Assembly: GCA_947460795.1 (NCBI GenBank)
Contig: CANHJA010000024.1
Span: 1 to 15,999, forward strand
DNA: 15,999 nucleotides
Source of the DNA: Bacteroidota bacterium
GTDB lineage: Bacteria; Bacteroidota; Bacteroidia; Chitinophagales; Chitinophagaceae
Direction: 5' to 3'
In this document: positions 7,394-14,916 of the stretch, piece after piece
How positions within the stretch are numbered: position 1 is the stretch's first letter
Layout of the letters: each line of letters opens with the position of its first letter
The notes under the pieces: model-generated
Seen by the model: the letters and a program-made list of their open reading frames with translations, nothing else
The model's database searches: none
Told to the model about the DNA's origin: nothing
Translations under genes and position numbers: made by a program

Positions 7394-8407
7394 CTAATAT
7401 CGAAAAAACACCTCAGTGGCACCATAGCCATATTTGTTATTGTACTCATTGACGTATTTATGTACCCATTTGGTTTGGTTTAATCGTAAATGAATTTCTG
7501 TTTTTAACGATCCTCTACCAATTCCATGGATGAATACGATTGATTTCTGATGCGTTGCAATAGCCAATTCTAACGCATTTTGAAACTCTTTCATTTGAAT
7601 ATCAAGCATCTCTGAAGGAGATAAATATTTATAATTCATATATAACTTTTCAATATGTAAATCAACTTCATATTTAGATTTAGACAATGCATCTTTAAAA
7701 GTAAAATGATTTTTTTCATTGTTTTCGATTTCTTTAGGCATCAATTGACTAACAATAACCTCTTTTTTAGGTTTAGGTATTATTTTTTCAAAAAGCAGAA
7801 CATGAAAAAATGCTTTGTTATCAAATTTAATTTGATCTATATACTCAAATAACTTTTTGGGCTTTAGTGTAATCGTATTTTCAATATCTAATTGATTATT
7901 AAATGTATCAATGAATCTGAATTTAAAATGAGGAGTGGAAGCGATATCTTCAAACTTCAAATCGTGGATGTAAAAATCTTGGTTTGGAAAAACTTTAGTT
8001 TCTAGAGAAAATAAATTTTCACTTTTCAACAAGCAATCATAAAAAGCGATGTATTCATTTTCTGTCTCATTGTAAAAATAAATTTTCACTTTATCTATTC
8101 GTTCTTCCATTCCATCTACCACATAAATTGGAAAAAAAACCAAATAAACCCCAACTGGTAATTGCCTTTGTCGTTTGTAGTTTTTCTCTGAAAATATTTG
8201 ATCGATGTGATTTGTCGCTTTCTTTTGTTTTTTATTTTTATCTAAAAACCAACGTAAATACGGATGTTCTAAATCGGATAAATAGACGTGATAGGAAGAC
8301 CCTTCTTCTGTCTTAACCTTTGCCATATCATTGCTGATAAACTCAATTATTTTACCTTCTTCATCATTGCTTTTAATATATACAGGATCTCCAATTGAAA
8401 ATTTCAT
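7394..8407 (-). CDS. DUF2027-Smr domain protein
   Basis: The 337-residue cytosolic protein has three parts. Residues 1-60 form a small beta-rich SH3-like module (MKFSIGDPVYIKS, KIIEFISNDMAKVKTEEG). The middle (about 75-210) is a beta-rich DUF2027-type domain with VGVYLVFFPI near 85-94. The C-terminal Smr domain (about 247-337) has the VDLHIE motif (H251) and the FIHGIGRGSLKTEI motif (HGIGRG at 294-299). Smr domains bind and in some cases nick DNA or cleave RNA. This protein lacks the MutS ATPase, so it is neither MutS2 nor a mismatch repair protein. The DUF2027-Smr arrangement is, as far as I recall, typical of Bacteroidota; its cellular role is not known to me. The start is fixed by the conserved N-terminal beta strand, and its promoter faces away from the methyltransferase gene 38 bases off. 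Confidence 0.88.
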   Translation of the reverse strand: MKFSIGDPVYIKSNDEEGKIIEFISNDMAKVKTEEGSSYHVYLSDLEHPYLRWFLDKNKKQKKATNHIDQIFSEKNYKRQRQLPVGVYLVFFPIYVVDGMEERIDKVKIYFYNETENEYIAFYDCLLKSENLFSLETKVFPNQDFYIHDLKFEDIASTPHFKFRFIDTFNNQLDIENTITLKPKKLFEYIDQIKFDNKAFFHVLLFEKIIPKPKKEVIVSQLMPKEIENNEKNHFTFKDALSKSKYEVDLHIEKLYMNYKYLSPSEMLDIQMKEFQNALELAIATHQKSIVFIHGIGRGSLKTEIHLRLNQTKWVHKYVNEYNNKYGYGATEVFFRY

Positions 8408-8427
8408 CTAAAAATGATTTACGTTTG
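8395..8427 (+). promoter_or_regulatory. Promoter of the methyltransferase gene
   Basis: TTG (8395-8397), a 22-base spacer and TACGTTTG (8420-8427) match the Bacteroidota -33/-7 consensus exactly. The predicted leader is about 15 bases before the ATG at 8446. The -33 element lies inside the first codons of the divergent Smr gene. Confidence 0.6.
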
Positions 8428-8430
8428 CAA

Positions 8431-8438
8431 CAAAAGTA
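8431..8438 (-). promoter_or_regulatory. Candidate -7 box of the Smr gene
   Basis: Read on the minus strand this is TACTTTTG, an exact TAnnTTTG match, giving a leader of about 20 bases before the ATG at 8407. It sits three bases from the plus-strand -7 box at 8420-8427. I see no TTG at the -33 distance. Confidence 0.45.
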
Positions 8439-8445
8439 AGAACTT

Positions 8446-9096
8446 ATGGCCGGAAAATGGCGATGGAATGCAGCCCAATTTGCTGAACGAAAATGGTGGC
8501 AAAATTATTTAAAAACCAAGGAGGTCTCCGAATATCTTAGCTGGAAAAAAAAATATTGGGAAAATCTGTTACAAAAATGCAATCCGTATTTTTCGATAAA
8601 TGAAAATGACACCATTCTAGATGCAGGTTGTGGTCCTGCAGGCATGTTTATGCTGTTTGGTAATAATAAAACCACTGCTTTCGATCCTTTGATAGATTCT
8701 TATGAAAAAGATTTGCCACATTTCAAAAAAAACAACTACCCTTCTGTAACATTTATAAACAGTGGATTAGAAGACATCTCTATCAATGAAAAATTTGATA
8801 AAATATTTTGTATGAATGCCATCAATCATGTTCAAGATATAGAATTATGTTATGACAACTTGATACAGCTAGCTAAACCTGACGCTTTTGTTATAGTCAC
8901 CATTGATGCACATAATTACTCTTTTTTCAAAAAAATATTTCGTTTACTCCCAGGCGATATTTTACATCCTCATCAGTACGATTTAAATGAATATGAAAAA
9001 TTTTTAACTTCAAGAAATTGTGATTTAATAAAATCAATTCATTTAAAACAGGAATTCTTTTTTGACCATTACATGTTGATCGCACAAAAAAAATAA
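8446..9096 (+). CDS. Class I SAM-dependent methyltransferase
   Basis: The 216-residue cytosolic protein has a Rossmann-fold methyltransferase core (Methyltransf_11/25 type). Motif I is ILDAGCGPAGMF (57-68), the S-adenosylmethionine-binding loop. An acidic residue after strand 2 follows (AFDPLID, D80). FDKIFCMNAINHV (117-129) corresponds to motif IV and strand 4, and AKPDAFVIVTI (143-153) to the strand after the typical pre-strand Pro. Residues 1-50 are basic and Trp-rich (WRWNAAQFAERKWWQNY), probably a cap helix that helps choose the substrate. The FFFDHYMLIAQKK ending is the last strand. The substrate cannot be deduced; small-molecule, lipid or quinone-like acceptors are all possible. It is preceded by its own promoter and followed after 65 bases by the transpeptidase gene, which has its own -7 box, so the two need not be linked in function. 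Confidence 0.87.
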   Translation: MAGKWRWNAAQFAERKWWQNYLKTKEVSEYLSWKKKYWENLLQKCNPYFSINENDTILDAGCGPAGMFMLFGNNKTTAFDPLIDSYEKDLPHFKKNNYPSVTFINSGLEDISINEKFDKIFCMNAINHVQDIELCYDNLIQLAKPDAFVIVTIDAHNYSFFKKIFRLLPGDILHPHQYDLNEYEKFLTSRNCDLIKSIHLKQEFFFDHYMLIAQKK

Positions 9097-9135
9097 AATT
9101 CTCTTTTTATTAACAGAATAAAACACTTGTTTCTT

Positions 9136-9143
9136 TACTTTTG
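9136..9143 (+). promoter_or_regulatory. Candidate -7 box for the L,D-transpeptidase gene
   Basis: TACTTTTG is an exact TAnnTTTG match, 18 bases before the ATG at 9162. No TTG lies at the -33 distance. The box contains the TTG at 9141 that could otherwise be taken as an upstream start codon, and this argues against that start. Confidence 0.5.
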
Positions 9144-9161
9144 AAAAAGCAATTTTATTTT

Positions 9162-9719
9162 ATGAGGAAATACTTTTTAACTGTACTTATTTTACTTTCA
9201 GGATTAAACCTGTTTGCTCAAGCCGAAGACGGTGAAGAAGTAGAAGACAATCGAAGAGCAAATTATTTCGAAACCTATATTGAAATCACAAAACCCATAG
9301 ACAGCATTGTAGTTTTTAAATCTAAACGTGAACTAATTTGTTTTAATCAAAAAAACAAATTGAAAAAATACATCATTTCATTAGGCCTTGAGCCTTTGGG
9401 TAAAAAACATTTTGAAGGCGATTTTAAAACCCCAGAAGGTCTCTATTTTATCAATAATAGAGACACCATAAGCAGCTACCACACCAATTTAGCCATTTCT
9501 TATCCTTCTGTGGAAGATTCTACGTTTGCTGCATTGCAAAACAAAAGTGCCGGAGGGGATATTAAAATACATGGTTTCCCAAATAAACATTTAAAAAATC
9601 AAGAAAAGAATTTTTTAAATACCGATTGGACCTTGGGTTGCATTGCTGTTTCTGACATGGAAATAGATGAACTTTACAAATGGGTTATTGAAAATTGCCC
9701 CATTTTAATATTGCCTTAA
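9162..9719 (+). CDS. Secreted YkuD-family L,D-transpeptidase
   Basis: The 185-residue exported protein has a signal peptide at 1-20 (MRKYFLTVLILLSGLNLFAQ) and an acidic linker, then a YkuD (ErfK/YbiS/YafK-like) domain from about 45. Catalytic features visible are H137 in IKIHGFP and the nucleophile C160 in TLGCIAVSD, in the spacing and order expected for the HxG...S/TxGC motif. TPEGLYFI (90-97) is the conserved strand before them. The family acts on peptidoglycan stem peptides, forming 3-3 crosslinks, attaching lipoproteins or, as in YafK-like members, cleaving such links; which of these applies is not resolvable here. I chose ATG 9162 over the in-frame TTG at 9141 because the latter lies inside the promoter box and the ATG gives a clean signal peptide. 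The usual Arg after GCI is Ala here, a common variation in this subgroup as I recall it. Confidence 0.86.
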   Translation: MRKYFLTVLILLSGLNLFAQAEDGEEVEDNRRANYFETYIEITKPIDSIVVFKSKRELICFNQKNKLKKYIISLGLEPLGKKHFEGDFKTPEGLYFINNRDTISSYHTNLAISYPSVEDSTFAALQNKSAGGDIKIHGFPNKHLKNQEKNFLNTDWTLGCIAVSDMEIDELYKWVIENCPILILP

Positions 9720-9845
9720 CTGCATAAATTACAGGCTTCAAGAACACAGCCAAATTGCGTCGTACATTGAAGAAATCGATACTTCATGATGCAAATAATA
9801 TTATTATTTACTGATTTCAAAAATCTCCTTATAAAAGAAATTTAG

Positions 9846-9853
9846 TACTTTCG
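9846..9853 (+). promoter_or_regulatory. Possible -7 box for icmF
   Basis: TACTTTCG differs by one base from TAnnTTTG and ends 16 bases before the icmF ATG at 9870. No -33 TTG is present. The rest of the 150-base gap 9720-9869 shows no clear regulatory structure; in particular I see no cobalamin-riboswitch-like box. Confidence 0.3.
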
Positions 9854-9869
9854 CCGATATTATCATTTT

Positions 9870-12800
9870 ATGTCATACATACCACAAAATAAAATTAGAA
9901 TAGTAACTGCTGCTTCACTTTTTGACGGGCACGATGCCAGTATAAATGTAATGCGCAGAGTGATGCAAGCAAGTGGCGTTGAGGTCATTCATTTAGGACA
10001 TGATCGCAGTGTGCAAGAGGTTGTAGATACTGCTATTCAGGAAGATGCAAATGCAATCGCAATGACCTCTTACCAAGGCGGACATGTAGAATACTTAAAA
10101 TATATGTACGACCTTTTGAAAGAAAAAGGCAGCAGTCACATCAAAATATTTGCTGGTGGTGGTGGTGTAATATTGCCAGAAGAAATTAAAGAATTAGAAG
10201 CGCATGGTATTATTAAAGTCTATAGTCCGGATGATGGACGAGCTATGGGTTTGCAAGGTATGATTGATGATTTGATTCAAAAAAGTGATTTCCCAACTGG
10301 TGCTCATTTAAATGGCGAAGTTAACCATTTAAAAGAAGGCGATTTTAAAAGCATCGCTCGTTGCATCAGTGCCGCCGAAAATTTTGGCGATGCACCTGAA
10401 ACACAAGCCATGTTAAAAAAAGTACGTGAAAATATTTCTGCAAAAGAAATTCCTACACCTGTACTCGGAATTACGGGAACAGGAGGTGCAGGTAAATCTT
10501 CATTGGTTGATGAATTGGTTCGTCGTTATGTAAATGATTTTCCTAACAAAACAATTGGAATTATCTCTGTAGATCCTTCAAAACGAAAAACTGGCGGTGC
10601 ATTGTTGGGCGATCGAATAAGAATGAATGCCATCAAAAACGAACGAGTTTATATGCGTTCGATGGCAACTCGACAAAGTAATTTAGCATTGAGTAAACAT
10701 GTGCAAGATGCTGTTGATATTTTGAAAGCCAGTGGTTTTGATTTAATCATTTTAGAAACTTCCGGTATTGGCCAAAGCGATACTGAAATTACAGAACACA
10801 GCGATGTTTGTTTATATGTAATGACACCTGAATATGGTGCTGCAACACAATTGGAAAAAATTGACATGTTGGACTTTGCCGATATTATTGCAATCAATAA
10901 ATTTGACAAACGAGGCAGCATGGATGCCTTGCGTGATGTAAAAAAACAATTCCAACGCAACCATAAATTATTTGAACAAGATGCGGATACCATGCCTGTT
11001 TATGGTAGTATCGCTTCACAATTCAACGATCCTGGTGCCAATAGTTTATATAAAGCCTTGATGCAAAAAATCGTTGAGAAAACAGGAAACAAATCACTCG
11101 AAACACAATTCATTGCGCATGATGAAATGAGTGAAAAAATATTTATCATCCCTCCTGCAAGAACTCGTTATTTAAGCGAGATTACTGAAAACAATCGAGG
11201 ATATGATAAATGGGCAAAAGCTCAAAGTAATATTGCACAACAATTATTTGGAATTTACAAAACCATTGATACACTTCAATCTCAAAAAATAGCGGATGGA
11301 GACAGATTGATAAAAGAATTGCAAGAAGTAGAAGCTAAATTATTATTGGAATTTGATCCGAAAAACAAAGTGCTTCTTGACAAATGGAAAGAAACCAAAG
11401 CAAATTACCAAAATGAATATTTTGTTTTTAAAGTTCGAGATAAAGAAATAAAAATAAAAACACATTCTGAAAGTTTATCACATTCACAAATACCTAAAGT
11501 AGCAGTTCCTAAATTTGAAGCTTGGGGTGAAATTTTACAATGGGCTTTACAAGAAAACTTCCCGGGTTCTTTCCCATACACGGCAGGCATTTATCCTTTT
11601 AAAAGAGAAGGCGAAGACCCTACCCGTATGTTTGCGGGAGAAGGCGCACCAGAACGCACAAACAAACGTTTCCATTATGTAAGTAAAGGATTGCCAGCAG
11701 CTCGATTGAGCACTGCATTTGACAGTGTTACATTATATGGAAATGATCCGCATCACCGCCCTGACATTTATGGTAAAGTAGGAAATAGTGGTGTGAGTGT
11801 TTGCTGCTTAGACGATGCTAAAAAATTATATTCTGGTTTTAATTTAGCAGATCCAAAAACATCAGTGAGTATGACCATTAATGGGCCTGCTTCGATCATG
11901 GCTGCTTTTTTCATGAATGCAGCAATTGATCAGCAATGCGAAATTTACATTAAAGAAAACAATTTAGAAGCTGAAGTTGAAGCTAAAATACAAGCTATTT
12001 ACAAAGGACGTGAAAATCTTCGTCCAACATATTTTGACAATTCTTCACCAGAAAATGGCAACGTATTACCAGAAGGAAATACAGGTTTAGGGTTACTATT
12101 ATTGGGTGTTCGAGGCGATGATGTATTGCCACAAGATGTTTATTTAAAAATAAAAGCAGATACTTTAAAACAAGTTAGAGGTACTGTTCAAGCAGATATT
12201 TTAAAGGAAGATCAAGCACAAAACACGTGCATTTTTTCAACCGAATTTTCGTTGCGTTTAATGGGGGATGTGCAACAATATTTCATTAATGAAGGTGTAC
12301 GAAATTTTTACAGTGTGAGTATCAGTGGTTATCACATTGCTGAAGCGGGTGCAAATCCTATTTCACAATTAGCATTTACGTTAAGCAATGGATTTACTTT
12401 TGTAGAATATTATTTAAGTCGCGGGATGCACATTGATGATTTTGCGCCAAACTTATCTTTCTTTTTCAGCAATGGAATTGATCCTGAATATTCTGTCATA
12501 GGTCGTGTAGCTCGACGCATTTGGGCTAAAGCGATGAAATTAAAATATGGAGGAAATGAGCGTAGCCAAATGTTGAAATACCACATTCAAACATCTGGTA
12601 GAAGCTTGCATGCGCAAGAAATTGATTTCAATGATATTCGTACAACCCTACAAGCATTGTATGCAATTTATGACAACTGCAATTCGTTACACACAAATGC
12701 ATACGATGAAGCTATTACAACTCCAACAGAAGAAAGTGTGCGTCGTGCGATGGCCATTCAATTAATTATAAATCGTGAATTAGGTTTAGCCAAAAATGAA

Positions 12801-13277
12801 AATCCACTGCAAGGAAGTTTCATTATTGAAGAATTGACAGACTTAGTAGAAGAAATGGTATTGCAAGAGTTTGATAAAATTAGCGAACGAGGCGGTGTTT
12901 TAGGTGCAATGGAAACCATGTATCAACGAAGTAAAATACAAGAAGAAAGTTTGTATTACGAAACCTTGAAACACACGGGTGAATTCCCTATCATTGGTGT
13001 AAACACATTCTTAAGTAGCAAAGGAAGTCCGACGGTTTTACCTCAAGAAGTTATTCGTTCTACTACCGAAGAAAAAGAAGCACAAATACAAACTGTGCAA
13101 AATCTTTGGGAACGAAGTGGTGTGAAAGGCGAAGAGCAAATTAAAAACTTACAAAGTTTAGCTATCAAAAATGAAAACATTTTTGAAGGTTTAATGGAAG
13201 CTGTGAAATATTGTTCTCTAGGTCAAATTACCAAAGGGTTGTTTGAAGTGGGCGGACAGTATAGAAGAAGTATGTAA
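9870..13277 (+). CDS. icmF: Fused B12-dependent acyl-CoA mutase/GTPase IcmF
   Basis: The 1135-residue cytosolic enzyme interconverts branched and straight acyl-CoAs (isobutyryl-CoA to n-butyryl-CoA in characterised IcmF) using adenosylcobalamin. The order is the IcmF order. The N-terminal B12-binding domain (about 1-145) has DGHDAS (19-24) with ligand H21. A MeaB-like G-protein chaperone (about 165-420) has Walker A GTGGAGKS (203-210), LETSGIGQSD and NKFD (343-346). After a helical linker comes the TIM-barrel substrate domain (about 550-1100). Two substrate-pocket positions match IcmF rather than methylmalonyl-CoA mutase: F577 in AGIYPFKREGEDPTRMF, where the mutase has Tyr, and Q784 in DILKEDQAQNTCIF, where it has the carboxylate-binding Arg. 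Automatic annotation as methylmalonyl-CoA mutase would therefore be misleading. It is single-gene, with mgtE convergent behind it. The integral GTPase presumably loads and protects the cofactor. Confidence 0.95.
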   Translation: MSYIPQNKIRIVTAASLFDGHDASINVMRRVMQASGVEVIHLGHDRSVQEVVDTAIQEDANAIAMTSYQGGHVEYLKYMYDLLKEKGSSHIKIFAGGGGVILPEEIKELEAHGIIKVYSPDDGRAMGLQGMIDDLIQKSDFPTGAHLNGEVNHLKEGDFKSIARCISAAENFGDAPETQAMLKKVRENISAKEIPTPVLGITGTGGAGKSSLVDELVRRYVNDFPNKTIGIISVDPSKRKTGGALLGDRIRMNAIKNERVYMRSMATRQSNLALSKHVQDAVDILKASGFDLIILETSGIGQSDTEITEHSDVCLYVMTPEYGAATQLEKIDMLDFADIIAINKFDKRGSMDALRDVKKQFQRNHKLFEQDADTMPVYGSIASQFNDPGANSLYKALMQKIVEKTGNKSLETQFIAHDEMSEKIFIIPPARTRYLSEITENNRGYDKWAKAQSNIAQQLFGIYKTIDTLQSQKIADGDRLIKELQEVEAKLLLEFDPKNKVLLDKWKETKANYQNEYFVFKVRDKEIKIKTHSESLSHSQIPKVAVPKFEAWGEILQWALQENFPGSFPYTAGIYPFKREGEDPTRMFAGEGAPERTNKRFHYVSKGLPAARLSTAFDSVTLYGNDPHHRPDIYGKVGNSGVSVCCLDDAKKLYSGFNLADPKTSVSMTINGPASIMAAFFMNAAIDQQCEIYIKENNLEAEVEAKIQAIYKGRENLRPTYFDNSSPENGNVLPEGNTGLGLLLLGVRGDDVLPQDVYLKIKADTLKQVRGTVQADILKEDQAQNTCIFSTEFSLRLMGDVQQYFINEGVRNFYSVSISGYHIAEAGANPISQLAFTLSNGFTFVEYYLSRGMHIDDFAPNLSFFFSNGIDPEYSVIGRVARRIWAKAMKLKYGGNERSQMLKYHIQTSGRSLHAQEIDFNDIRTTLQALYAIYDNCNSLHTNAYDEAITTPTEESVRRAMAIQLIINRELGLAKNENPLQGSFIIEELTDLVEEMVLQEFDKISERGGVLGAMETMYQRSKIQEESLYYETLKHTGEFPIIGVNTFLSSKGSPTVLPQEVIRSTTEEKEAQIQTVQNLWERSGVKGEEQIKNLQSLAIKNENIFEGLMEAVKYCSLGQITKGLFEVGGQYRRSM

Positions 13278-13282
13278 GAAGT

Positions 13283-13321
13283 TTATTATTAAGTATTGAC
13301 TAGATCAATACTTAATAATAA
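13283..13321. terminator. Perfect 17-bp inverted repeat, probable shared terminator
   Basis: TTATTATTAAGTATTGA (13283-13299) and TCAATACTTAATAATAA (13305-13321) are exact reverse complements around the 5-base loop CTAGA. It lies 6 bases after the icmF stop and 52 bases beyond the mgtE stop, so it could end both convergent transcripts. The stem is AT-rich and neither side has a clean U-tract, so a terminator role is likely from position but not proven. Confidence 0.6.
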
Positions 13322-13372
13322 TTATATAAAAATCTCAATATTATTATTAGTAAAAGGTTTTTTCAAAAGTAT

Positions 13373-14758
13373 TTATAACAAAATGCCTTTGAGGAATAAC
13401 ATAGCAAAGGAGAAATAAATCATTAATCCTGTTACGTCAACAAGTGTAGCAACAAAGGGTGTTGAGGATGCTGCTGGATCTAAACCTAAACGTTTTAAAA
13501 GTAAAGGAAGCATAGAGCCCATAAGGGTTCCCCATAAAACAACACCAATCAATGAGCAACCTACTACCGTGGCAATGGGTAAATAATTTGCATTGAAATC
13601 AGGAGAAACAAAATGCCAAATCGTTAAAACACAAAAACTAAAAAAACTTAGGGTGCAACCTAAAAAGATTCCAGAAAATATTTCTCTGCGCATGATTGTC
13701 CACCAATCTTTTATTGAAATTTCTCCTAAAGCCATGGCTTGAATAATAAGTGTGGCTGCTTGTGAACCACTGTTTCCACCACTCGAAATAATTAATGGAA
13801 TAAAAGTGGCCAACATAACTACTTGTGCAATTTGAGCTTCAAAACTCGACATGGCATAAATAGTAAGCAATTCTCCAAAGAATAAAACGATTAACCACAC
13901 CACCCTTTTTTTATACAAATCGAATAATGATATTTCTAAATAAGGCTCTTCTAATGCCTCTGTACCTCCCATTTTTTGCATGTCTTCACTGAACTCCTCT
14001 TCCGCAACCCAAAGCACATCATCGATGGTTACAATACCTAACAACACATTTTTATCATCCACTACCGGCAAGGCAACTCGATTATTCATTTGAAAAATAC
14101 TCATTGTATCTTTTTGATCATCATTTACATGCAATGAAATATACCTACCATCAATTAAATCAGAAACTTTTGTTGTTTTTGGATCCACTAAAAGAAAATC
14201 ACGAATACGAACGTCATCAATTAAAATCCCATTGGCATCGGTAACATAAATAACATCTATCGTTTCTGAACTTTTACCGTAATCTCGAATATACGTTAAA
14301 ACCTGCTCTACCGACCAATCTGGCTCTACGTCAATATAATCGGGAGTCATTAAACGCCCCACACTTTCTTCGGGGTAACCCAACAATGAAAGCGTTACTT
14401 TTCTTTCCTCTGGATTCAGATTTTTAATAATGTCTTTTACAATATGACTTGGCAACTCACTCAATAAAGATGTTCTATCATCGGGAGGCAATTCATTTAA
14501 TATTTGAACGAGTTGATTAGGCGGTAATTTTTCTAGAAGTTCTTCTTGAATATTAATGTCTAAAATTCTAAAAACAGCTACTGCTCTTTGAAAATCCAAT
14601 TGCTTAAAGAACAATAGCATTTTCTTCGGATACTCGTTGATTAACTCAGCAACATCCGAAATATTGAGTTCATTAATGAAATCACGCAATTCTTCATGCG
14701 CTTCTAATTCGATTAATTTATCTACTCGTTCAATAAATGCATCTAATTCCTCTGTCAT
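13373..14758 (-). CDS. mgtE: MgtE-type magnesium transporter
   Basis: This is an inner-membrane Mg2+ channel/transporter of 461 residues, close to the family's usual length. Residues 1-130 form the acidic superhelical MgtE N domain, with repeated ELPP/KLPP turns such as EKLPPNQLVQILNELPPDD. A CBS pair follows at about 135-198 and 199-260 (RLMTPDYIDVEPDWSVEQVL; MNNRVALPVVDDKNVLLGIV). A linking helix then leads to five membrane segments from about 283 to 461. Pore and signature motifs are present: PLIISSGGNSGSQAATLII (321-339) and LGLDPAASSTPFVATLVDVTG (424-444), where D441 should be the Mg2+-selectivity Asp of the T. thermophilus protein. In the family the cytosolic domains bind Mg2+ and close the pore when it is abundant, so regulation is likely at the protein level. 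I see no Mg2+-sensing leader RNA, and the predicted 5' leader is only about 6 bases. Confidence 0.97.
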   Translation of the reverse strand: MTEELDAFIERVDKLIELEAHEELRDFINELNISDVAELINEYPKKMLLFFKQLDFQRAVAVFRILDINIQEELLEKLPPNQLVQILNELPPDDRTSLLSELPSHIVKDIIKNLNPEERKVTLSLLGYPEESVGRLMTPDYIDVEPDWSVEQVLTYIRDYGKSSETIDVIYVTDANGILIDDVRIRDFLLVDPKTTKVSDLIDGRYISLHVNDDQKDTMSIFQMNNRVALPVVDDKNVLLGIVTIDDVLWVAEEEFSEDMQKMGGTEALEEPYLEISLFDLYKKRVVWLIVLFFGELLTIYAMSSFEAQIAQVVMLATFIPLIISSGGNSGSQAATLIIQAMALGEISIKDWWTIMRREIFSGIFLGCTLSFFSFCVLTIWHFVSPDFNANYLPIATVVGCSLIGVVLWGTLMGSMLPLLLKRLGLDPAASSTPFVATLVDVTGLMIYFSFAMLFLKGILL

Positions 14759-14767
14759 ATAACTTTA

Positions 14768-14798
14768 CAAAAGTAGTTTACTATTGCTTTTATAACAA
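14768..14798 (-). promoter_or_regulatory. Promoter of mgtE
   Basis: On the minus strand TTG (14798-14796), a 20-base spacer and TACTTTTG (14775-14768) fit the Bacteroidota -33/-7 consensus exactly. The box ends 10 bases before the ATG at 14758, so the leader is about 6 bases, too short for a riboswitch. Confidence 0.65.
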
Positions 14799-14820
14799 GA
14801 AAGAAAGATTAATATTTTTT

Positions 14821-14876
14821 CCTACAAGTTCCCGTCTCTCCGAACTGCTTGTTTTGGTTGGTGAGACAACAGCCGA
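14821..14876. other. GC-rich intergenic island with partial dyads
   Basis: This stretch between divergent mgtE and the last gene is about half G+C, clearly richer than the AT-rich flanks on both sides. It contains two small dyads: AGTTC (14827-14831) with GAACT (14842-14846), and GTTG (14857-14860) with CAAC (14867-14870). It has no start codon and no coding signal I trust. It could be a small structured RNA, a remnant of an interspersed repeat, or a regulator site; nothing in this window decides between them. Confidence 0.3.
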
Positions 14877-14879
14877 TAA

Positions 14880-14909
14880 TTGAAAATATTCGATTTTGTT
14901 TTATCTTCC
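14880..14909 (+). promoter_or_regulatory. Possible promoter of the right-edge secreted-protein gene
   Basis: TTG (14880-14882) is followed after 19 bases by TATCTTCC (14902-14909), two mismatches from TAnnTTTG. The ATG is at 14917, which again predicts a very short leader. Confidence 0.3.
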
Positions 14910-14916
14910 GATTTCA

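Noticed and set aside
7394..8407. Reading the Smr protein as MutS2
   Set aside because: There is no MutS ATPase or Walker motif; only the C-terminal Smr domain is shared.
9092..9111. AATAAAA / TTTTATT dyad after the methyltransferase
   Set aside because: The stem is all A/T and of a kind expected by chance in this sequence; no further support for termination.
9720..9869. Cobalamin riboswitch upstream of icmF
   Set aside because: The gap has neither a recognisable B12-box-like sequence nor the multi-stem structure, and the predicted leader is too short.
10649..10993. 114-codon minus-strand frame inside icmF
   Set aside because: It is a shadow of the conserved GTPase domain, with a protein-like composition only because of the opposite strand's codons.
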